Assembly (NCBI GenBank): GCA_032164245.1
Contig: JAVMKO010000010.1
Span: 684,501 to 748,500, forward strand
Reading direction: 5' to 3'
Origin: Sternotherus odoratus
Lineage: Eukaryota > Chordata > Testudines > Kinosternidae
Length of the DNA: 64,000 nt
The notes beneath the pieces were generated by a model that was not told the DNA's origin, ran no database searches, and worked only from the letters and a program-made list of their open reading frames with translations. This document shows positions 39,970 through 50,100 of the stretch, piece after piece. Position 1 is the stretch's first letter; each line of letters opens with the position of its first letter. Made by a program: the position numbers and the translations under genes.

Positions 39970-42560
39970 CGTGTCCTCATAGATTCCAAGGCCAGAAGGG
40001 ACTATTATAGTCTGACCTCCTGTATATGACAGGTCAGAGATCTGCCCCCAAGTCATCCCTAGATAAGAGGCTAAAAACTCATATATTTGTTGGTACTTAT
40101 AGATGTTGTCAAGTCACTCCGTAACCACCTCTTTGTTAACCTAAAGAGATTGAGCTCCTTGGGTTTAGCATTGTAAGGCAGGTTTTCTAATCCTCTCATC
40201 ATTCTTGTGGCTCTTCTCAGAGCACTCGCCAATAATTCCTTGAATTGTGAACACCAGAACTGCCCAGTATTCCAGCAGCTGTCACACCCCTGCCATTTTG
40301 AGACCTATCAGTTAGCCAGCTTTTAATTCATTTCATGTGTGCCAGGTTAATTTTTGTATTCTAGTTTTCTTAATCAAAATGTAGTGATACTAAATCAAAT
40401 GCCTTACAGAAGTATGTCACATCAACACTATCACTTTATCAACTAAATTTATAATCTCATCTAAAAAGATATCCAGCTAGTTTGACAGGATCTATTATCC
40501 ATAAATTCATGTTTATTTGCATTAATTATATTACCCTCCTTTAATTCTTTATTAACTGAGTCTGTAATTCAGCTGCTCCCTTATCTTGCCCAGGATCAAC
40601 ATCAGACTGATATTCTTTATGCGATTAAATATTGGCACATTAGCTTTCTTCCAGTCTTCTGCAAGTTTCCTGGTGTTCCAAGACTTCTTGAAAGTTAACA
40701 TTAATGGTCCAGCAAGCTTCTCAGCCAGCTCTTTTAAAACTCTTGGAAGCAAGTTATCCAGACCTTCTGATTTTAAACATGTTTAATTTTAATAAGTGCT
40801 GTTTATCATGATCCTGAGATTCTAGTGGAATGGAAAGTGTGTTATCATATATGACTACATCATCATAAAATCATAGAATATGAGGGTTGGAAGGGACCTC
40901 AGGAGGTCATGTAGTCTAACCCCCTGCTCAAAGCAGGACCAATCATCCCATCCTGGGTTTGTCAAGCCTGACCTTAAAAACCTCTAAGGAAGGAGATTCC
41001 ACCACCTCCCTAGTTAACCCATTCCAGTGCTTCACCACCCTCCTAGGGAAAACATTTTTCCTAATATCCAACCAGACCCTCCTCCTCTGCAACTTGAGAC
41101 CATTGCTCTTTGTTCTGTCATCTGCTACCACTGAGAACAGTCTAGATCCATCTTCTTTGGAACCCCCTTTCAGGTAGTTGAAAGCAGCTATCAAATCTCC
41201 CCATAGTCTTCTCTTCTGCAGACTAAACAATCCCAGTTCCCTCAGCCTCTCCTCGTAAGTCATGTGCTCCAGCCCCCTAATCATTTTTGTTGTCCTCCAC
41301 TGGACTCTTTCCAATTTTCCCCCCAAAATTGTGGGGCCCAAAACTGGACACAGTACTCCAGATGAGGCCTCACCAATGTCGAATAGAGGGCAACGATCAC
41401 ATCCCTCGATCTGCTGGCAATGCCCCTACTTATACAGCCCAAAATGTCATTAGTCTTCTCTGCAACAAGGGCCCACTGTTGACTCATATCCTGCATCTCA
41501 TCCACTGTAACTCCCAGGTCCTTTTCTGCAGAACTGCTGCCTAGCCATTTGGTCCCTAGTCTGTAGCAGTGCATGGGATTCTTCCGTCCTAAGGGCAGGA
41601 CTCTGCACTTGTCCTTGTTGAACCTCATCAGATTTCTTTTGGCCCAATCCTCTAATTTGTCTAGGTCCCTCTGTATCCTATCCCTACCCTCCAGTGTATC
41701 TACCACTCCTCCCAGTTTAGTGTCATCTGCAAACTTGCTGAGGGTGCAGTCCACACCATCCTCCAGATCCGCTCTTCTCAAATACAGAAAAAGTATTTAT
41801 TGAATGTTTCTGCCTTTTCTGCATTATTATTGATCATCCTTCCATTTCCATCTAATAGTGGACCAATACCATTATTAGGATTCTTTTTGTTCCTAATATA
41901 CTTCACAAATTCCTTCTTAATGTCCTCAACAATGCTGGTCATAGATTTCAACTTGTCTTTTTGCTTCTTTTATCAGTTTTCTCAAATTCCTAGCTTCTGA
42001 TTTATATTTACTACTATCGATTTGCTACTATCAATTTTCCCTTTCTTCCATTTGTCTTATATTTAATTTTTTTATAGCTGCCTTAATTTTCGCTCAAAGA
42101 GAGGTCCGTTTTTAAACACCACAGCCACCTTCTTCAATTGTGCATTTTGGGCATCTAGTTAAGTGTTCTTAAACAATTTCCAATTGTTCAGTTTTCTCTG
42201 ATTAAATTCCTCCTTCCAGCTGAATTGGCTCATTTTTTTTCTCTCCAGCTTTGTGAAATTGGCCCTTTTAAAGCAACAAGTATATGCATCACTGGTCTGG
42301 ACTTTATTCTGCTTGCACGTTATAAATGTGATGATTAAGTCATGATCACTTGTACCTAAATTACCATTCATGTTTAGTTCGATGATCAGTTCCGCTTTAT
42401 TTGTCAGGACAAGGTCTTCTATAGAATCCCCCTCGCTGGGGGAAACATCTTTTGATTTAGGAAACTGTCAGAATTCCAAGGATGTTTTAGTACTGACAGC
42501 GTGAGTCCTCCCGCGTATTTCACTCAAAACTGAAGTCCCCCACGATCCCTCGCCTTTTCC
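39970..42560 (-). mobile_element. Older CR1 LINE, antisense, split by a younger CR1
   Basis: The minus strand reads the CR1 ORF2 in order from right to left. An endonuclease end (GNLGTSDHDLIITFI, 42,371-42,310) is followed by CCFKRANF and linker sequence to about 41,800. After the nested copy come RT start motifs (LPRVLKELAEKLAGPLMLTF, 40,752-40,690) and the 3' end near 39,970 (CCTTCTGGCC-type tail, in reverse). It is degenerate throughout. Confidence 0.7.
40862..41781 (-). mobile_element. Younger CR1 LINE 3' fragment nested in older CR1
   Basis: Two long minus-strand frames (41,781-41,281 and 41,341-40,943) encode the CR1 RT palm to C-terminus: [11 protein letters not shown] with the catalytic ADD, then [50 protein letters not shown] and [18 protein letters not shown]. 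One frameshift near 41,330 separates them. The element ends at 40,862 with the usual CATAGAAT-type tail. It is 5' truncated, and the frames are much better preserved than in the surrounding copy. Confidence 0.88.
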
Positions 42561-42569
42561 CCCCTACAC

Positions 42570-43150
42570 ACTATAGATAGGTGCATAAGGAGCCGGTTGT
42601 CCTGCTCCCTAGTGTGACTGGGGGGTCTGTAACTAATACCTCATCTCGTGCTTTATCTGTCAGGACATTGATCCATAAGCATTCAAGATCATTTTCTTTA
42701 AAGTTATCAGTGACTCAGAAACAAGTTTGGCTTCTGCCCCTGCTCCTTATACATAGACTCAGTACAGAGTCATATTAAACATGCAAATGTAGTTGGGCTG
42801 TAAATACACCCTACTTTTCACCCACTCACTCTGGTGCATTTCTCTCCGCTGTGAGGATAATACTCTACTGCTTACCTGGGTGAAACCCCCACTTCTTCAG
42901 ATACATGGAGCAAAGATTGCAGGTGCAGGTGTTGTTCTACTCTACTGGCACATGAAGAGAAGGGTGTTACCTCCCCAGGGGAGAGCCAGTGCCATCCACC
43001 CTGACTGAATTGGGCCACTCAGCACCTGTTCTCCACTTGTGAGCTAACTCCCGTCTCTTCCTGTGTCCCTAGAACAAATCCTTCCAGGGAACCCTCACAG
43101 CAAGCGAGTAATGCACCCCCTGGGGTTGGAATAGGAGCTAGAGGGATAGA
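42570..43150. other. Intergenic, no gene recognised
   Basis: No recognised gene or complete repeat. It leads into the G-rich array upstream of FURIN. Confidence 0.3.
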
Positions 43151-44065
43151 AGGGGACCAGGTCAGGGGGTGACCCTCATGTCGGGGGAGGGAGGAGACTG
43201 GATGGGGGGTGACCTGCATGTTGGGGGGGAGAAGGGAAGGGGAGTGACCCATATGTCAGGGGGAAGAAGGGGATGGGGGATGACCCCCATGTCGGGAGGG
43301 GGGGTGCGAGAAGGGAGCTGGGAGGTGACCGGCATGTTGGCCGGGGAGGGGGGGGGGGGAGGAGAAGGGCACCAGGGGGTGACCCGCATGCAATGGTGGA
43401 TTAACCTATAAGCAATAAAAGCAGGTGCTTAGGGCCCCAAGAGCAACAACAACAAAATGGTCACAAAATTACAAGTTTGCATGGCCTTTAATTAAAAAAA
43501 GTCTCAATTAAAGTCTTGGCCCCCGAAATCCCCCAATGTTGCGTTGATTACACTTTGCGAGTAAAAGCTGGGTTGTGATTGGGGGTGAGAGTTGAAAGGG
43601 GGGCCGATTGCTTGGCTGTGCTTAGGGACCCAGGAGCAATTAATCCGCCCCTGCCTGCATGTGGGGGGGGGGGGAAGGGGACCGGGTGGGGGGTGATCCA
43701 TATGTCAGGGGGGAGAAGGGCGGGGGTGACCCGCATGCTGGGGGGGTGAGAAGGGAAGGGGGGGTGACCCATCCCCTCCCCCCCACATATGGGTCACCCC
43801 CCCTTCCCTTCTCACCCCCCCGCCCTTCTCCCCATATGTGGGGGGGGGAGAAGGGCAGGGGGGTGACCCATATGTGTGGGGGGGTGACCCGTATGTCAGG
43901 GGGGAGAAGGGCGGGGGGGGGAAGGGGACCGGGGGGGGGGTGACCCGTATGTCAGGGGGGAGAAGGGTGGGGGGGGGAAGGGGACCGGGTGGGGGGTGAC
44001 CCGTATGTTGGGGGACCGGGGGGGGGGTGACCCGTATGGCGGGGGGGGGGGTGACCCGCATGCTG
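43150..44065. repeat. G-rich minisatellite upstream of FURIN, with inverted segment
   Basis: Degenerate units contain GGGGGTGACCCGTATGTCAG followed by G runs and GAGAAGGG, with variable spacing of roughly 30-50 bp. At about 43,765-43,835 the unit appears in the opposite orientation (CATATGGGTCACCCCCCC) and then reverts, making a hairpin-capable palindrome. A hAT MITE (43,391-43,653) interrupts the array. Confidence 0.9.
43391..43653. mobile_element. 263-bp hAT MITE inside the G-rich array
   Basis: The ends read CAATGGTGGATTAACC and, reversed, CAGGGGCGGATTAATT. Flanking octamers CCCGCATG (43,383-43,390) and CCTGCATG (43,654-43,661) form an 8-bp target duplication with one mismatch. The duplicated octamer is itself part of the minisatellite unit, so insertion happened after the array existed. 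Confidence 0.88.
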
Positions 44066-44900
44066 GGGGCGCCGGAGGGGGCTGGGCCCGGCGCGGGTCT
44101 CCCGGGCCGGCGCGGGGCCGAGGGCGCCGCCTCCCGAGGAGGGGCCGGGCGCCGGGCCGGAGGGAGCCCGCTGCAGCCGTGACGGCATCCGGCGGCGCCC
44201 GCCGGGCCGGGCCGGGCCGACAGCTGCGGCGAGTCACCAGGCGGCGGCCGGGCCTGGCCCCCCCGCTCCTGCTGGGCCGGGCTCGGCTCCGGGGCGGGGG
44301 CTCCGGGCTTCCCCGCGAGGTGACGCTGCTCCGCCGCCGCCCATAAAGGGCCGCGGCCGCCAGCCGAGCGGAGCCGAGCGCCGTGCAGGGTAAGACGGGG
44401 CCGGCCCGGGCCGGTCTCCCCCGGGGGTTCGGGCCCCTGGCCTGGCGGCGGGGCTGGCGCTTGACAGCTCCGGCCTGGGGCGGAGTCGGGCCGGACGAGG
44501 GGCTCCGGGGACCCCCCGGGGGAGCCCGGCCGCGCTGGGGCGGGGGCCCCAGGTCACCGCCGGCTCCGCCCCGCGGGCGAGGGGAAGGAGCCGGCCCGGA
44601 GCTGGCGCGGGCGGGTTTCCGTGGGGACGGGGCTGTCTGGGAGCAGCCCCCGCTGCGGAGCCGGGCAGCGAGTCCGGCTGGAGCGGAGAGCGGGGCTCGT
44701 AGGCCGGCCCTGGTCGAAGGGGCCCCGGGGCGGTGGGGATCAGCTGGGGGGCCGGGCCCGGTGTGGGGGGCGGGGAGTGTCTGTACCCGTGCGGCTCCCT
44801 TTCGGGGCCATGTCACTGCTGCTTGCTTCACGGGTCTGACTCGGTTCTGTCCCAGGGGACATTTGTGGGGTGGCCCCATTGCATGGTGGGACATGCCTGC
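44040..44900 (+). promoter_or_regulatory. FURIN: FURIN CpG-island promoter and probable noncoding first exon
   Basis: Extremely CpG-dense sequence. A CATAAAGG element at 44,342-44,349 resembles a TATA box. About 30 bp downstream begins a GC-rich stretch ending in a good donor (GTGCAGG/GTAAGA, exon end at 44,389). This fits the known FURIN layout of noncoding first exons with the ATG in the next exon. Exact transcription starts cannot be read from sequence. Confidence 0.6.
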
Positions 44901-45923
44901 GTTAGTGACCCCACAGACCCCAACCCGGCAGCCTTGCCCCATGGGAGGGGGCAGAGCCCCCTGCTCTGGCTCTCAGGGCAGCTGGTGTTCCCTGCGCCCG
45001 GCTCTGCTCCGAGCAGGTGGGACTGGACCCAGGGAGGGTGCCCAGGCGCTTCCCAGAGCCACCTCCCTCTTCCCCGTCCGGGTCCTGGCTTCTGAGCCGT
45101 GTCTCTGGTCCCCTGTACACCCGGCTTGGACTGCAGCTGGGGGCAGCTTCGCTTGGGGACCCCAAAGCACCTTCAAACCTACCCCCCCAAACTCGCCAGA
45201 GCTGAGGGAGGGACCCCTGGGCAGTTGGGCCAGGCTGGGTGGTCTTGGGCTGAGAGCCCCTGGCCAGTCACTCTGCAATGTTCGAAGTGGCAGTTCTTAT
45301 TCCCACTCCTGCCAGGTGGCTCCTGACTGCTCCTGGGGGGACGGGCAGTTCTGTGGCCCCCACCCCCCATTCCTCACAAACATGGGGCTGGCTGGGGAGG
45401 AAAGCAATGGCTGTAAGCTGCTCCTGGCAGGAGAGCGCGGCCTCACCATCTCCCACGCAGACCCCACTTGGGTAACGCGTCTGCTGCCCTCAGTGAGCCT
45501 TGGTGGGGCGTGTCTGTCGGCGGGTGGTGGGCAGCTGGGTAATCGATGGGGGGTAGGGAGGGACTGGCTGCCCTAGCGGATGCTCTTGTGGATCAAGAGG
45601 AAGTGGTTTGTTTTGGGCCATGTTGTCTTGCTGGCCACGTCTCCGCACTGGAGTGTGTAATTATCTAGTGTCGGTGAATTCCACAGGCTATCATTAAGTG
45701 CCAGCATTCAGCAGGCGGAGACCCTGCCATGGCTCACACACCCAGATACGTGGGTGCCCTGTCTATGCGGAGCCTCCACTGTGGTGCTGCCAGAGTAGAA
45801 CAGCTAGGTGGGGGCCTCACTGGAATCACTGGCTGAGCTGCTTCTCTGACTCCAGAATAACCTTTTATGCCCCCGCCCCAGCAGCCTTTCCTCTGTGTTT
45901 GTGCACAGCTAGTCTCTGGATCA

Positions 45924-46102
45924 TAAAATATCAGGGTTGGAAGGGACCTCGGGATCATTTAGTCCACCCCCTGCTCAGAGCAGGACCAATCCCACTGTCC
46001 CTGATCCATAAATGGCCCCCTCAAGGATTGAACTCCCAACCCTGGGGTTAGCAGGCCACTGCTCATAGCACAGAGCTGTCCCTCGCTATCCCTTCTCATT
46101 AG
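45924..46102 (-). mobile_element. tRNA-derived SINE with CR1-like 3' tail
   Basis: Read on the minus strand, a degenerate tRNA-like head (GGGATAGC at the start, then AGCAGTGGCCTGCTAACCCC and a B-box-like GGTTGGGAGTTCAATCC) is followed by a body with GAGGGGGCCATTTATGG. It ends in a CR1-type 3' end (GAGGTCCCTTCCAACCCTGA, then TATTTTATGA). This head and tail arrangement is that of the Cry/tortoise polIII SINEs known from turtles. It lies in the 5' intron of FURIN. Confidence 0.75.
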
Positions 46103-46976
46103 GGTGCCAATGTGTAAACTGTTTGGGGTACCAGGCAGTGCTGAGCTGGGGTTCTTTCATTTGTAGGCAATTACAGGCTGCTGCTGCTGCCTCTGCTAGC
46201 CAGGTGCCCCATCTGATCCCCATTTCCCCCTTCCAGGTTTTCACCTGGATCCATGGGGTTTTGCCCCCGACCTCAGGAGTTGAGTGGCTGTGCCCTTGTT
46301 GCATGACAGTCAGAGTGTTCCCATCCCGCCCAAGCCAGGGGCACGTGGCTTCAAGCGGAACGTGACCAGGCGTGGCCATGCCCGCGCTGTGGGGTTGGGC
46401 CCGTGTCACCTGGGCCTGGGGTCTGCTGGGCCTGGTTCTTCTGCACCAAGTGGCTCTCCCAGGCCCCTGGCTCCAGGTTTCTCTCCCCTTGTGGATAGAG
46501 AGCTGCCTAAAGGTGGGTGGGGGTGAGGGGCTGGTGGTTCTGGGTATGGCCAGGCTGTGTGTTTCTCTTCTCCCCATACACCTCCCACTGTGGTTTGGCT
46601 GCTTGCCCCTTGCCCGGGGGGGTTTGCCTGGAGCTGGGCACTTAGGGTGAGTTTCCTGTTTGCTTCTGCCTGGGCAGAGGGAGCCATTTGCTGTCCTCTC
46701 CCCTCCTTCGGCAAACACTGCCTGCCCTGCTCCCTGCCGCTTCCTGTGTGTGAGCCTAGAGCACACGCACACATTGGCCAATGGCAGGGTAAACAGCCCC
46801 CTGGAGCAGGGCGGGCCGGCCCCTCTGTGAGGGATTCGGGTCTCTCTTCCCCGCCCCACCCCCTATGGGGCGCTGTGCTCCCTCCGGCCCTGAGCTGCGC
46901 CCTGGTCTCCTCGGGGTTCTGTGGGGCTGAGCACTGTGGAGAGGCTCAGCAGGGACTTGTGCTGCTCTCCTTCCAG

Positions 46977-47115
46977 GGGACCTGATCCATTGTGGTGCTG
47001 TCCAGCCTGCTCTTCAGATGTCGTCCCCGTGACCCCCAGGCCGGCCGGAGGGCGGCGGAGTGCCCGGCTGTGCTGAGCGGGGACCTGGCCCCCGGCGAGA
47101 GGCTCCGACCTTCTG
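46977..47115 (+). other. FURIN: FURIN 5' UTR part of the ATG exon
   Basis: A CCTTCCAG acceptor ends at 46,976, and the sequence runs without an in-frame ATG to the furin start at 47,116. It is inferred as the untranslated part of the first coding exon. Confidence 0.6.
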
Positions 47116-50100
47116 ATGGATCTGGGGCCCCGTTTGCTGCTCTTGCTGTGGACTCCAGTGGTGGCGTTGCTGGCCCAGGAGGGGCGAGGCCAGCGCGTCT
47201 ACACCAATACTTGGGCCGTGCTTGTCCCAGCGGGGCCGCCGGAGGCTGGCCGGCTAGCCAGGAAGCATGGATTCCTCAACCTTGGTCCGGTGAGTGAGTC
47301 TCTCCCTGCTTGGAGCCACCCCCGACAGCCCTGGGTGCCTGGTGCCCAGCCTGCCCCTCGCAAGCCCTCTGGCTCCTGGGGGCAGAGCCTGCCCTGGGGC
47401 AGTGTGGGGCAGATCTCCCTGGGCGGAGGGTTTACCATGCCAGGCAGGTCCCTGGGGCCCTGTCAGCGCTGTTCTTTTGGCAGGGCCTCTATGGCACTCC
47501 TGGCTTGGTGTGACTGGCTAGGGCCTCCCCCTGGGGCTGACTTGCCTGTGGACTGGGGCGTGGGTGATGCACTCTCAGGTCTCACCCCCAGCAGACTGAG
47601 TGGGCCAGGCAGGGCTGTGGGGTGGCTGTGTCAGGGGTGAGTCTCCAGGACCCCTGACAGCTGCTCCCCCTACGGAGCATTCCCCTGCGTGGGGGCGGGT
47701 GGTTGTTGGTGACTCCTGTGTCCTTCCCTGGGAATGCCCTCTGCAAACGCATGTGTCAGCCCGGCCTGTCTCCCCTCCATCCTGTGGGCATGGGGGCTGA
47801 GCACCGGGCCTGGCCCGCAGCCCCCGCCGCGGGACTCGTGTCTCTTCCCCATTGGCTCTGCCGGCCCCTCTCTTATCTCTCTGCTGGAGCCTGGCAGCCC
47901 CTGCTGGCTCGGGCCCAGGGCTCTGGTCCCTGCTCAGCGCCCGCTCCCCGTGGCAGGGCAGGTCTGCCGTTCACACAGACGATCCAAGGCCCCTCTCCAG
48001 AGAGGAGCCCGAAGGTGAGGCCCTGGCCGAGCTCCTTTGCTTGCGACATGCGGGGCGGGGACTTGGCTGGTCCTTTGTTTTCTTGTGCTAGTGGCAGCTC
48101 TTCCTTCCGGGCCAGTCCCTGAGCCCCTACTCTGGGGGGGGCTGCCCCAGGGCACTGGCGTCATCCCCTTCTCGTGGCGCGTTCTCGGGAGTGCTGATGC
48201 AGCCGTGTGACGAGAGCAGCATGACGCTACCAGGCCTGCGCCTCTGGGAGCCACCGCTGGGCTCTAGCAGAGGGTGGCCGGCTGCCAGGGCCCCCTACGC
48301 CAGGCTGTGCTGCACTTCCCTGCCCCCTGCCTGCTTTTCCCTGACCCAAGGGGGCAAGGCTGCGGAATGTCTCCCTGCCCCTCCTGGGAGCCCGGCACTG
48401 CCGGCTGGCCACTGGGGCTGCTGGCCGCCCTGGCTGTGGGGTGCTGCTCAGCCAGTAGAGTGGGGGCTCTGCCTTGGGTGGGGGGGAAGGGCGTGTGGGG
48501 GTCTGAGGAGTGGGGTTCCCCCGCCGGCAGGGTGGGGGGCTCTCTCTCTGGAAGTTTCACGGTTGGGGGCAGCAGGGCTGGACTTGCTCTGAGCCATCCG
48601 GCCGCAGCCCGCTGGGGGGCAGGGAAAGCAGCTGCCTCCCGAAGAGCGGGGGCCTCCTTCTGTTGGGCTCCAGGACCTTGGGCGCTTGCTGTGGGTGGGG
48701 GCAGGGGCTAGCACGTCTCAGAGCAGCTGGGGCCTGGAGTGGCCTGTGGGGGGGTGTCACGGGGGGGACCTGGCATTTGCTCTGCTGGTGCGGGCTGTGG
48801 GGGGTGTCACCGGGGGGGGGGGGGGGGCGTTTGCTCTGCTGGTGCAGGTTGTGGGGGGTGTCACCGGGGGGGGGCGTTTGCTCTGCTGGTGCGGGCTGTG
48901 GGGGGTGGTTCTGGGGGATCCTGACCCATGTACAGATCTTGTAATTGGAGTGGAAGATTTAAACCCCGCACGGAGTCCAGTGCCCCTTGGTGCCAGGGTT
49001 GCCCCTCTGCACCCGGAGCAGCTCTTCCTGCAGGTGCCTCCTGGCCGGCAGTGGGGCTGGTTTTGCTGCTGGAGGGCGTGTGGGGCCCGAGGGCTCAGCC
49101 CGCCTCTGGGCTGGACTTCGCGTTGCCGCAGAGCCCGCTGGGTTGGCTTCTGGAGGCCTGGGGGTCTGCGGCCCCGCAGCGCTGGCATGTGGCTAGGAGA
49201 AGCCCGGGCCCAGCTTGCTCTGTGGGGTGCCCTGCTGCTCACACTGCGTCTCCTGGCATGGCCCCCATGTCTCCATCCCACTGGGGCAGGTCCCAGAGTG
49301 CACGGGGGCTGCGCCGACCCCGCTGCCCAGTGCAGCAGGTTGTGAGCTCAGGGTCCCCATGCCAGGGCGTTGGGTCGATGCCGCGTCCTGCCCCCCCACT
49401 CCTCCGGCCGTGCAGCAGCGGCTGGGGCCCAGATCCTGGAGGGGGGCCCCCCTCCCCCCCGCTGTACTGATTGCATTTGGCAAGGCAGCTGAAGGATGGT
49501 GTTTTTCTGGCTCATCCAGTTCACTTAATTCCCCGATGAGGCTTCGCAGACCAGTGTGACGCTGGCACCTGTCTGGCCTGGGCCTCCCAGCAGCACCCGC
49601 CTGCGAAGCCCTGGCTGGCAGGAAGCCCACGGGACTGGGGGTGAGGCTCGGAGGGGGCAGGGCACAGGGCTGCCAGTGTCCCATTAACAGAACAGAATTC
49701 ATGTGCTGGGGGTGGGGCTGAGGGGGTTGGAGTGTGGGAGGGGGCTCAGGGCTGGGGCAGAGGGGTGGGAGGGTGGGCTTTGGGGATGAGAGGTTCAGGG
49801 TGCAGCCTGGGGCTGCAGTGGGGAGAGAGGACACCCCCTAGCCCTCTGTTTCTGCAGCAGCTGGGGGCCGGGGGGAGAGGCCCCTCTCCCCTGCCGTGGT
49901 AGCTCTGGTGGGGCTGGGCTGAACCAAGGGGGGTGCCCCTCCCTGTCACGGCTGGTCCGTGCTTTGGCCAGCGGGGAAGAGCCCCTCTCCCCGCAGCCGC
50001 GCAGCTTACAGGGAACTCGGGCTGCCTGTGGGAGGCGCCCATCTGAGCACCTCACGTGCTGGCCCCCAGCTCTGTGCTTCCAGCAGCAGCTGCCCGGAGG

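Noticed and set aside
43896..45576. Plus and minus open frames of 350-400 codons over the FURIN CpG island
   Set aside because: Very high GC suppresses stop codons; the composition is Pro/Arg/Gly/Ala-rich with no recognisable domain.
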